Origin: Pleurodeles waltl
Taxonomy: Eukaryota > Chordata > Amphibia > Caudata > Salamandridae
DNA: 64,000 nt
Assembly: GCF_031143425.1 (NCBI RefSeq)
Contig: NC_090448.1
Span: 536,628,313 to 536,692,312 of the forward strand
Direction of reading: 5' to 3'
Numbering within the stretch: the first letter of the stretch is position 1; the number at the start of each line of letters is the position of its first letter. The translations under genes were made by a program, and so were the position numbers. The notes beneath the pieces are model-generated. The model was not told where the DNA came from. It saw only the letters and a list, made by a program, of their open reading frames with translations, and ran no database searches. This document shows, piece by piece, positions 47,201-57,740 of this stretch.

Positions 47201-48545
47201 TACATTCAAGGTACAGTGCCCCTATCTAAAATGGTGATACTCCATTCTTTTTTGGGGATATCTGTTTTCCATAATCTTGCAGTGCACATATGCCGTAGTC
47301 CATTTTGTTCCCTGTATGGTATGCTAAGGGGCTTCCTCTACAATTAAAGTAGGCGATGTGTCGCTTTACACAAGGTGCAGCTTCCAGTGGGAAAAAGGGG
47401 GCTCGGAGCCCCCAAATTTGAACACTATTATTTAGAGATGCAATTGCAATGGCCTTCTCGCTGGTTAGCAGGATGCCTGCTGGAAGGACTGGGATTGCCC
47501 ACGACTGATCGAGCACGGCACATGGTGCATGAGGGTTTTCTACCACAAGGACGAGTACCCCATGAGTCCAGCAACCACCTGCAAGTAGCACACACAGTTT
47601 TTTAAGGAGTGTGTGCTTAATGACGACCCTAACGTAATACACACCAGAGATTTGATTAGTTCCATACAACCCTTACAGGGAGGGAGGGACTGCCGACATG
47701 GGAGGCCACTTGGTCAGACACCCTAAGCACCCCTTCTCAAAAACAGCGTGCTAATCATTTCCACAGTTACAGGCAGATAGCGAGTTTCCAGCTGGCCACT
47801 ACTTGGCACATAGCAGAGGGGAGTCCTGGGCTTGTTCAGGCATAAAATGGCTGGGAGCGCTACCAACTGCTTTATCGAATTGGTGCTGCTCATAGTCCAG
47901 AGGTCCATTGCTGTGCACTGGAAGGCCAACACACTACCTGAATTTAAAACACAGGTGCGCACCAACAGTTAAGTGGGATAGGGCTGAATCCTTGGCCCTC
48001 CAACGGGAGGAGACGGAGGCCTGCATAGAGTCCACATAGCAGGCGAATGGGACACTATGCTACACAACCTGCAAGAATTCAAAGAGGACCTTCCTGATTG
48101 AGGGAACTCACTGACAGGGCACCAGCCAGTGATGTACTGATGGGATATGGTGATTCCACTAGCCCAACTTCCCCTCAAGGGGAGCTCTCATGTGCTGTTG
48201 ATATTATATACAGGTAGTTTCAGATCAGCATAGACATGGCACTGCCCCACTGGGATCAAGTTTGATTACGGAAAAGGAGGTTTACTCTAAGGGCTGACAA
48301 ACAAAATACACTGATTCTTAATTACTTATCTTTGAATATGCGGCTGTTATGACCTAAATGTCCTCATTGTTTATTTACTTGTTTGTAATCTAGGACCAAG
48401 TACTTCTGTCGGACTATGCATGTTGCTATACAGAAACTGAGCCCATAGTGGGAACACATACTATGTGTTTGTAACTTAGATCCGCAATCTTATGAATTGC
48501 TTATGTGACCTATTGAAAATCAATAAATATTGGTTTGAAAAAAAA

Positions 48546-48770
48546 AAGTTATGTACTGTACTTACCTTGACTTGTTTTGTCTTATAGAGAAGAAGCACTG
48601 ACCGAAAACACTGAATTGATAGTTGTGTTACAAGTTGTTGTATATTGTATCATATGTTTAGGTTGCTCATTGTTAAGTTTGTTAAATCGACGGAAGCTGA
48701 CCTGTTCTCATGAAGACATCCTTTTCCTATTGGTCCAGATGCCAGATTATCACTGAAAAGTAAACACAAA
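48546..48770 (+). mobile_element. ERV 3' LTR, second segment
   Basis: Resumes at the right-hand copy of the L1 target site and continues the LTR exactly where 25,045-25,122 and 32,757-32,890 do in the 5' copy. Confidence 0.88.
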
Positions 48771-48926
48771 GGCCCATATTTATACTTTTTGAGTGCCGCA
48801 TTTGTGTCATTTTTTGACGCAAAAGCAGCGCAAACTTCCAATATACGTTTGTATTTTGTAAGTTTGCGCTGGTTTTGCGTCAAAAAACGACGCAAATGCG
48901 GCTCAAAAAAAGTATAAATATGGGCC
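48771..48926. mobile_element. MITE (156 bp) in the ERV 3' LTR
   Basis: GGCCCATATTTATACTTTTT to AAAGTATAAATATGGGCC. The 5' LTR reads GTCAACACAAAATGTTGCC without it (32,880-32,898). The flanks here are AAA and TAA, a 3-bp duplication with one change. Confidence 0.92.
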
Positions 48927-49350
48927 TAAATGTTGCCTTCTGCTGATATGTACTCATATAAAAAACACATATTCCCAGGCTAGAAGAGAGAGGACTTGGG
49001 AGAACCGAGACTGAGACATTGACTCACTCACTCGTTCTGAGCAGCACATTTGCCTGCCGTTCATGGACCCACTAGAGAGTCTTTTTTTTCAGACTTCCTT
49101 GAGAGCCCTTTAATTCAGATACATTCAGACCCAGGCTCTTTGCAGATGCTGCTTTGAAACTCTACGGTTTTCTTGAGTCTCTCTTTATGAGAAGTTATGA
49201 GAACGATTAAAATGTATGCTAAAGACTATCGTTTCCCATCTCAAATTTAAAACTCTTCACAGGTTCTGTTGGTGCTTTTCGTCACTCTTCTTAGCCCAGA
49301 ATAGGGCTATCCTTTATGCAACACGCTTCATGCTTTGTTCTGTATTGTAC
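48927..49350 (+). mobile_element. ERV 3' LTR, third segment
   Basis: Matches 32,892-33,170 and then 33,560-33,690 continuously, lacking the fold-back element present in the 5' LTR. Similarity stops near 49,350 where the next insertion begins. Confidence 0.85.
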
Positions 49351-52300
49351 CAATATTTTCATTTTTCAGTTCAAGTTAATTAATGTTTAGACAAAAGTAC
49401 TTAAAACAATAAATACAAAACATACACATTAAAATGTACCCCACCTTCCCTCTCCAATGTGCCCATTCCAAAAACCCAAACTACTCACAGGACTCCACAA
49501 AGTCCGCTCTACACAGCAAAGCTAAAGTACACATATTATCACTGTATAATACTTCTATCCTACAGTCCATTGGATGTGACTTCAGCTAATTTAACCAGAC
49601 TAAAATTTGCAATCCTTGCATTACTAACCCAAGCTTATTTTTAAGAATTTTGCGCGGGTACATGCAACATTCAAGAATTACATGTTCACTAAAAGCACAA
49701 GTGTTTCATTTTTAAGATATATTTAATTTTATATTAGCGGTTTTAAAATCACAGATTGAATCCTATAAAAATGTACACAATCTAATAAAAAATTAACGTT
49801 AACATTTTGAAATCCTAATCCACATGTACAGGTGTACTCAGCATCCAAAAGTGCATTAAACCTCTCTGACCTTAAATACCGAACATTCAAAGTGACCCAG
49901 AATTTTAACAATAATAGGCATAACTGGGCATTCGACAAGTCAACAATATATATATATATACGGGAACACCCTCTTGTTATCCAAAGATTCCAACATATAA
50001 TTTGCTGAGGGGTCACTGTTTACATAGCCCAAGTCAGACAGCATTGACGCTATTCTTGAGGCCTCTTTCAATTCACCTTTTGAGAGGAGGGAGACCTCTG
50101 TCAACTTCAAGCTATCCATTTGTAAAGCCATAGCAATTTTTCCTAATCTTTTTCTGGCCTGCACTGCCCATCTTAACTCACTCCTCACAATTTGCTTTAA
50201 ACATAGAAGTGATACCTTTTTGACCTCCAAGGATCAAAGTTTATCCCAGAATCGCAGGGTTTATTTGCAGGTCAGGAAATTCCAAACCGGAGATCCCCTT
50301 CCAATCTTATGGCTGAGCCCATTGCACTTTTTGGCAGACCTATCAATTTTTTCAAGCATTTGCCCTCACACTTCTCTCCACTTACGTCTGTGCCTAAGGT
50401 CAGTAACTCAGCCCCATGTAGGCATTGGGAGGGGACCATCACATTATAGACAGTTAGGAGCGGGGTCCATGAGGTCCAACAAAAGTGTTTTTTAAATATT
50501 CCAGTCCTCCTATGGTCGAAGCTGCATGCATCACTACAATATTTCTAGAAGGTTACCACTGCTGCCATTCTATTACCCAAAAACCACTTAAACAGTTTTG
50601 AATTTTTTCCCCAAAAATGATCTTCGCTTTTTCCAGGGTAACCTTGAGTTTGTTGGCCTCACAATAGATATTACATCTGTGCAATTTCCTCTGTAGGCCT
50701 ACTTCAGTCAGGTCTAAAATGGCTAAATCATCTGCACAAAACAGGCATGGAAGGTGTCTGCCTACCATTTTCTGAAAAAATGAATTGGGGGTAGCAGGGG
50801 CTGTAGGGAGATCTGCAAGAAACAAAGAAAACAAACCTGGGGGCCAGAACACAGCCCTGCCTCAGCCCATTTTCCAAGGGAATTCTTTTCGATAAGGCCC
50901 CATTTAGGTCAAGCTGTGAATGTAGTTCCTGAAGTATTGCTAATAAGATAGTGGGAATTGCCAGTTGTTGTAGCTTCTCCCAGATAATACTACGATCCAC
51001 TAGATCAAAGGCTGAGCTGAAGTCAACAAAACATCGTCTCCATTGCTTTTAGGCCTAAAGCCCACAGTGATCAACCTTTGAATGCCCTTGCTTGAAGCCT
51101 CCCTGTTCCATAGGGAACATATAATGACCCTTGATCCAGTTCTTTAGAGAGATAAAGATTACCTTTTAGTACATTCTTGCACCAATGTCAAGGAGTCTTG
51201 TGAAGCACAGATTGCCGGGTCATTTTTCACCTTTTTTATGTACTTAATTTGACTGACAATAAGCCTGCTTCTTAGCACTAATCAACACACCATACTCCTT
51301 TTTCATGGAGTTATAATCTTCTTTTCTTCTTTTGCCCTTCCTGCTTTCCTCAACTTCTTCCTAGCGTTTAAGCACTCCTTAACAAACCAGGGCTGTTTTA
51401 ACCCACTCGGCTTATCCCTTTAGGCCTCATGATTGCACGTCCTACCTGGGGGGCAGTCAATCGTTTAACTACCTCTGCAATGGTCTCAGAGTTCCAGTAC
51501 AGCGTTTTGAGTCCCAGTTACCCACCAAGTCCCAGATCATTGGACACTTGATATTGCATTAGTAGGGACATGTATCTTTCATCATTTCTTGTCATCAGAC
51601 CTTTTGGGTAAGATACTTCCACCGGGGTCACCTGCTCCTGATGGTATGAACAAGCAAGTAAAGAAATTTTTAAGACCCAATGGTCACTGCCCCTTATTCT
51701 TAACACCTCAAAACGTGTACAGATGTTAAAAATCCAAGCCTGTATAAACATATTGATAATAGGGCAGCTCTGATTTCCATACACGAACATTTGGGCTGCC
51801 AGCATATCCCACCTAAAACGGTCATTTAGCTGACAAAACCTAACTCGCAGAGAGATTTTATTAGTTGCAAATCATACTTTCATTGAGTGCACTCTGGGAG
51901 GATTGCATTTGGAATTTCATAGCTCTCTAGCATGTCGCTACCACCAACCTCAACCTGGGTTGTGGCTAAACAATGATTAAAATCTCCTACTAAGAGGATC
52001 AAAGGGCTTCCGGAAACTCAAAGCCATCAAATCCCTCTGAAATACCTCCCACATTTCATTATGGGACTCACACTGATTTACACAGACGTTGGCAATTATT
52101 TAACTATTGAGATGGTGGCACCCATCGCACAAGTCCAGGAAGCGAGCCAGGAGCTAGTCACTACTTGTCAATATAACTCTTGCTCTTTTGCTACATTATG
52201 TAGACACCAGGGTCATCAGCCCACCTTTTAAGGGCCCTGCCCCCACTTTTGCTCCCCTTTTTACAAATTGCATGAACCCACTCAGATCGATTTGTTCACC

Positions 52301-54450
52301 CGTCAACTAGGATCTGTAGTTCTATATAGGTTTTCCAGCCCATATACATAACAAGAAAGAACTCCCAAGTTGGTAGTTGCGGCCACTACCTAAACCCCCT
52401 GTGTCCCCCAGGAGGCCAGCATGATTAACCAATAAAGACAGCTCTAAACCGCTAATTTCTGGCATCCAATACAAGTCCAACAACACTGAGGAACTAAAAC
52501 TAACTTGTGTGACTTCTCTCCCTGCTTAGGATTCTCCGAAGGCTACTTGCTCTATGTCCCTTGTCGTGACCACCTCCAGTGCCTTATAGGCTGAGAATTC
52601 CTTTAACAAGCTTGGCCTGCTCAACGATTTCCATTTACTTTCTTTTTTCCCCTTTTTTGTCACATCCAAAAACAGATATATTGCTCTGAGATCCCTATGG
52701 AGCCCCTGTGTCTGCCCTTGGTCCCATTCATGATGAACTTGTCTATTTGTTATACTATCTTGACACTTCCTAATCTTAAGATTCCTTTCTATGTGCAGGG
52801 AGGCATTTCTCCCAGATCCCTGAACCACACTCCCTGGTCCTGTACTGCCCTTAATTCCTTTCTTGCCTCCCATTAACCTAGACATTTGGGTGGTGTTTCT
52901 TATGTTTTACCCTTTCTCATTCCTTTCCTACCATTACAGTACCACAAGCGCCAGGTTCCAGCCTGCCATAATACTACCTTCTCACCAACTCTGGCCTTAT
53001 TGATACATAGACACTTCCCTAATCCCCCCTTGCGCCAGAGCCTCCTCATTAGACTCCAGAGACTGGCAAGCTACCGGCCTTATGAGTGTAGGCATGCAAG
53101 AAATTATTGAATTTACCTCACCAAGAATCTCCTAAAGTATACCAGACTCCACTTTCAACCACTCATTTGTAGCCAAGGATGATTCAAACAGTCCATGCAA
53201 TGTTTACTGCATAAGAAGGAGAACGTCTAGCGTCGGAGAAGGACCAGTCAATAGAGACTCAATATTTGTTGCAGAAGTTGCCAAAGCCCCTTGGTCCACA
53301 CCATGAGGGGACACACCTTCCAAAATGAACGCAGCAGCTGCTGTTCTCCTGGGGTGTCTGTTATCGGGTTATTTCCCTACTGCTTGTATTCTCCTCTGTA
53401 CCCTGTGGTGCCCCTGACCCCTCTTCTGAGCCCGCAAAGCTCAGTTCTGCAGGACAGATCAGACAAGGAGAAGACGAAATACAGGGTGCAACATTTCAGG
53501 ATCTTCTATCAAGTCCAGAACCTCCTTTTCCTGGGTATCAAGTATCTCCATGGGACCACCTGAGTGGATGCCACTTGCCTCACCTTTACGGGACCATGAA
53601 TCGCTATGGTCCTGAAGTGCTTCCCCACAAAGTCCTTAATCAACACTGCCAGGGATTTTTCTGAGGACTGCACATTTTCGCATGTGGGAGAATGTTCTGG
53701 ACCAATGTGGTTTGCCTCATCCTGACATGAGGGCGAGTTGAACTCAGGGACAAGAGTATCTCTGTCTTCAAATGTATTAACTATCACACTACCGATTTTT
53801 CTGATTTTTGGATTTGGCAGGGGCTTGATGCCGCTTTCCCTTTGTGGAGGCATCCCTGGTCAATCTTATCAGAGATTTCAAACTTTTTTTTAAAAGGAAA
53901 CAGAAAAAAATATATATTTTGTTTACAAAACGTTTGCTTATCTCTTCCTTCTGCTCGCAATGACTACAGCTGTGCTACGGAGCTGCCACCACCACTCTTT
54001 ACAGCCATTTTCCTGATGGCCACAGCTCTAAGTGTATGCCCTTTACACACTCCCTCTCCTTATTCCAGTTCTTCTCAGGTAACAAAGTAACCACTGAATG
54101 CCTCTCAGGTATTACAAGAACCGGCCCCTTCCTGCGCTATGTGGCACAATTCATCAGCTTACCACTATGGAGTGGGCTGATACTGGCTCCAGCCAGCAGC
54201 TCGCTTTGCCTGGCTTGCCATTTATGCGATTTGCAGTGGTTGTCAAATGTTGTTTAGCATTTAAGCGTTTAGACATTTAGCCATTGTGTCCAATTGGCCG
54301 CCGCAAGAAATAAAAAGAAGGAAGAAGTTAACTCAAGCAGTGCGGAGGAACAGAGCTACTGCGTGTCGGGTGCCACAAAATGCAGGCTATCGGGAGACAA
54401 CATGAAGCAGCGATGCAGCTAGCGGGCGGGTACGCTGAAACAATACATTA
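49351..54450 (-). pseudogene. Minus-strand LINE with APE-type endonuclease and RT
   Basis: Non-LTR retrotransposon inserted in the ERV 3' LTR, read right to left. A possible ORF1 relic lies at 53,853-53,509 and 52,885-52,526. The endonuclease follows, with a GDFNHCL-like motif near 51,980 and RGSDHW near 51,690 (the SDH motif of APE-type nucleases). The RT is at 51,000-50,553: IIWEKLQQLAIPTILLAIL, then NGLRQGCVLAP and FCADDLAILDLTEVGL, with the catalytic ADD present. Stops and shifts disrupt all parts. A TA microsatellite lies at about 49,947-49,961. The family is unresolved (Jockey/L2/I-like). The 5' end is approximate and there is no clear poly(A) tail. Confidence 0.72.
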
Positions 54451-55774
54451 ATTTACTTACTTACTCACCTAATGTAATGAAATAACAAAGCCTTTCCAAT
54501 GTCTATGAAATATATTACTTATACTTATGAAATATTATTAATGTTAAATTTATAGGTTTGCATATGATATGTGTTTTACTGAAAATAATTAAGTGCATTT
54601 TATATTTTTCCTTGTGTTAGCATAATTGAGGCCTACAGAGCTTGCAATTGCAGTCATGCAAAAGTATTAAATTATTTTTTCATAACGTGAAGTCTTCTTT
54701 CAGATTTCGTACCCTTGAGAAGCAACGTCCTTTTATTTAATTGTGGAGAATAATATCCATTTGTCCTTGGAAACATTATAATGCAGGAACACGATCTGAG
54801 ATCAAAATCATTTTTTTCAAACCACTTTGGAGTCACAAGGAAAGATGATGTTCCCATTATAGACTTTGGAAATTGTCAAACTGTTGCAACTTGGAGTCTT
54901 GTGATAATTTATGATTGGATGATGCCTATTCAATGTAATATGAACTGACACCTTTGATAAATCGGAACACTTTTTGTGAATAGATATACCCATGGACAAT
55001 TGGAACTTTGAGCGGTCTTTGTCCAGACTCAGTCTCGGTCTTGGTCAGCCCTGGATGCTTTCCTGATGTTTGCAGATGCCGTGCTGACCAGATGCTTTAC
55101 TGATGAAGATTCCCTGAATGCAGTATCCCTTGGAGAGGTGTCTTCCTCTCTGCCATTTGCAAATGCCCCTTGAAATGCCCTTTAGGTTGAAAACGCCATT
55201 ATGCCGATGCTTATTTTTCTTTTTCTTTTAGTTAGTGACCTGTAGCCCGAGTTATTCATTTTCTAAATTATTTTTGTTCTCGTTGCACTTTTCATATTTT
55301 TCCCCACACATGTATTTCCCTAATTTGGTTAGTTGTATGGTTGACCTCTGCCCAGCCAAATATTATTTACTCTGCTAAATTTGATTCGACTAATGATTGC
55401 AATTTCTGAGCACCGTGTAATTTCCGTGTCACAGATATTCCTGCGGATGCTATGCATTATTCTTCTTGAATGCTTATTTTCATTAATGTTAGTTCAACTG
55501 AATCTATTTTGTTGCCTTGGGCAAACCCTGGTGATTATGTATCTTTATAATTTGGTTTCGCGCACTGTGTACATGACTTTGAGATTATGCTTGTAATAAA
55601 TCTTTTAACTTTATTTCTGATTGGAGTTTTCCTTCTGTGGCCACGTTGGTTATGGTGTCTAAATTGTTGGGGTAGTGTTGAAATATTGTAGGTGGTTCAA
55701 CGCACATCTTTCTGGGTCCAAAGGTCTGTCGACCTAATTGCGCATTTGCTTCCTGTGGAGGATTTAAAATGAGT
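54451..55774. other. Unassigned insert inside the ERV 3' LTR
   Basis: Lies between the LINE and the final LTR segment, and is absent from the 5' LTR. AT-rich. It contains AATAAATCTTTTAACTTTAT (55,596-55,615), resembling a retroelement poly(A) region, so it could be part of another LTR. No protein recognised. Confidence 0.4.
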
Positions 55775-55928
55775 TCACATTACAATGTTAATAACTTGTT
55801 GATTTGCAGCTCCTGATTAATTTCCTATTGCATGCAAGGTCCAACCTCTTGGGCCCAGTGGGGTGAGGGAACTTCATGTTTGTGACTGGTAATTAATTAT
55901 TGGAGTTACCTAATAAGTCCCTTCATCA
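55775..55928 (+). mobile_element. ERV 3' LTR, last segment
   Basis: Aligns with 33,790-33,946: TAATAACTTGTTGATTTGCA, GCTCCTGATTAATTTC, TCCAACCTCT(T)GGGCCCAGT, GGGAACTTCATGTTT, ending CTTCATCA. Similarity to the 5' copy ends here, marking the right edge of the provirus. Confidence 0.8.
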
Positions 55929-55971
55929 CTCCCACCTATACACCCTTTTGTGCTCAAATGAGTAGACATTT

Positions 55972-56505
55972 GGGGACAGATCTGCAATGCCCTCACATTG
56001 CCTTTGTGTCACGCATGGTGACTAAGGCAACACAAGGGTTTAAGTGAGATTTACTAAGCCATGCAAAGCTACCTTGTGTGGCTGTGCGTGGCTTAGTAAA
56101 TCCAGAGCAACGCAAGGTAGTAAGTACAATTTGCTGCCATGCTTTACTCTGTGCTGGGAAAGAGTTCAATGGGTTTGCATGCACCCACCCATGGATTCTG
56201 GCGCATTCCCAGATTTACAAAGACTTGCAAACCTGGAAATGCATCAAATTGGTACACTTCCCAAACAGAGGTGCAATGAAGAGAAATATCTTTTATCTCC
56301 TCGTTATTTTGTAGTATCTCAAAGCATTGGTTTGTGCAGGAAGGTGTCACAGAACAATCCTGCCTGCAACCAGGCACCGTTGAGCAAGGGTGCCCCTGTT
56401 GGCACAGAGAGAGAGAGCAGGAATGTTAGATATGACGTATTCCTGCTCCCTCCCTGTCACACAGCACAGCAAGTTGTCCTGCTGTGTTTTGTTTCATGAC
56501 TTCTT
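55972..56505. repeat. Fold-back DNA element, family B, just outside the ERV
   Basis: Starts GGGGACAGATCTGCAATGCC. Contains a CATTGCCTTTGTGTCAC and GTGACTAAGGCAACAC pairing and TTTGTGCAGGAAGGTGTCAC, the same hairpin module as other family-B copies. The frame 56,044-56,499 has no known relative. The right end is not defined. Confidence 0.55.
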
Positions 56506-57584
56506 CTTAAATCCTCTCTTTGGAGTGCTGCAAAGTAGGCTCTACTTGCACATCGGAGGTGGGCTTTAGTGCTCACCCTAGATAAGATATGTCACGTGGT
56601 GGGACATGCTTCTTAACATTGTATCAAAATACCAAATGATTCTTCAAATATAGGCGAGGAGAACTGTGAGAGAGAAACCAGTTAAAAATACCTTTAAACG
56701 TGTAATAGCAATAAGAATTATATCAACAGTTCTGTACTGTTCGAAATCGTTTTTGGAAAGGATGCTTAGGTATCTTTGTATTATGGTTGTTTTTTAACCA
56801 AAAATATACATTTTCACGCACCTTTGCCAGCAGCCTATGCAGTTTTGCTACTATAAGATACAATTTTGTATACTATAAAGTTGGGGTGTTATCTTGTAAT
56901 TGAAACACTTCAGTGAAGCTGTAAATATATCTTAACAAAAAACATGGAAAATAGAAGAATTTGCACCTCTAAAGAACATACCTGTTCTAAAGAATACATG
57001 TTCTTTTTACTAAACACCGTATGTGATGTTGTCAGCACTTGATAATCCCCTAATGCCTGTGCTAATTAAATGTGTGCAAATAATACTATATAGGCATAAA
57101 TGATTCTCAGAAACTGAAACAGTAATGAGACCGGTGGGTAAACATCAAAACACAGATGATGTCAGAATTACACATCTGGAGAGAAACAACTTCACCTCTT
57201 CACTGACAAAACAAATGTCTGGTACCAGCTAAATTGTGGACTGCTCTATCAGGGGCATATTTACTTTCCACCTCATTAGTAGAGGCAAGAAAGCATCAGG
57301 AGAATTGTTTGTTATGTTCAATTCATCTGTATCTGTTGTTCAGTTGCTATTGCAGTAATCAGTGCAATACCTGTGCCCCCCCGCACAGTGCATGAAGGCC
57401 CCCCTCCGAAGTCACTCATGCCAGGGTACTTGGCTGAAACCCCCCTGGAGCTCAGGGTTACCCCTCTCCCCGCACCGCGGTGGCTGTGGGGCCTTTGTTA
57501 CGCCACTGGTGCTAATCAATATTACCTCAATGAGGCTCCCCATGCTTTCTTCTATTGAGGACTTGAGCACCTTATCGAGATTCA

Positions 57585-57740
57585 GGCCCATATTTATACT
57601 TTTTTAGCGACTAATTTGCGTCATTGTTTGACGCAAAATCGGCACAAACTTACAAAATACAATTGTATTTTGTAAGTTTGCACCGATTTTGCATCAAAAA
57701 ATGGCGTTAATGCAGTGCTAAAAAAGTATAAATATGGGCC
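57585..57740. mobile_element. MITE (156 bp)
   Basis: GGCCCATATTTATACTTTTT ... AAAAGTATAAATATGGGCC with a central AATTGTATTTTGTAAGTTTG palindrome. The flanks are TCA (57,582-57,584) and TCA (57,741-57,743), an exact 3-bp duplication. Confidence 0.9.

Larger units (their letters stand above)
43772..48545 (+). mobile_element. 5'-truncated L1-type LINE in the ERV 3' LTR
   Basis: Non-LTR retrotransposon on the plus strand. RT pieces: NGFIPGKSTTL-like text (about 43,898-43,935), LVLDLEKA (catalytic motif A, about 43,996-44,018), GCTLSQLLFALTMEPLAQQL (about 44,748-44,808) and VYADN (motif C, canonical YADD altered, about 44,868). A 3' UTR ends AATAAATATTGGTTTG then a run of A (48,519-48,547). The flanks are AAGTTATGTAATGTA (43,757-43,771) and AAGTTATGTACTGTA (48,546-48,560), a 15-bp target duplication with one mismatch. 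A fold-back element (44,020-44,588) and a G-rich minisatellite (about 44,905-47,015) interrupt it. Confidence 0.9.
24724..55928 (+). mobile_element. Class I endogenous retrovirus, full-length but shattered by nested insertions
   Basis: Two LTRs in direct orientation flank gag, RNase H/integrase and env relics. 5' LTR: 24,724-25,122, 32,757-about 33,175 and about 33,556-33,946. 3' LTR: about 43,412-43,771, 48,546-48,770, 48,927-about 49,350 and about 55,775-55,928. These pieces align to each other in the same order; removing the insertions gives about 1.2 kb per LTR and roughly 10 kb overall. Both LTRs end in ...TTC(G/A)TCA. The exact left edges and a host target duplication could not be fixed. 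It is antisense to SLC35F4. All genes are disrupted, so it is a fossil; similarity of the integrase, RNase H and env regions points to the gamma/epsilon-like (class I) retroviruses. Confidence 0.85.

Noticed and set aside
47226..47669. 147-codon minus-strand frame
   Set aside because: Antisense to the 3' part of the L1; no domain seen.
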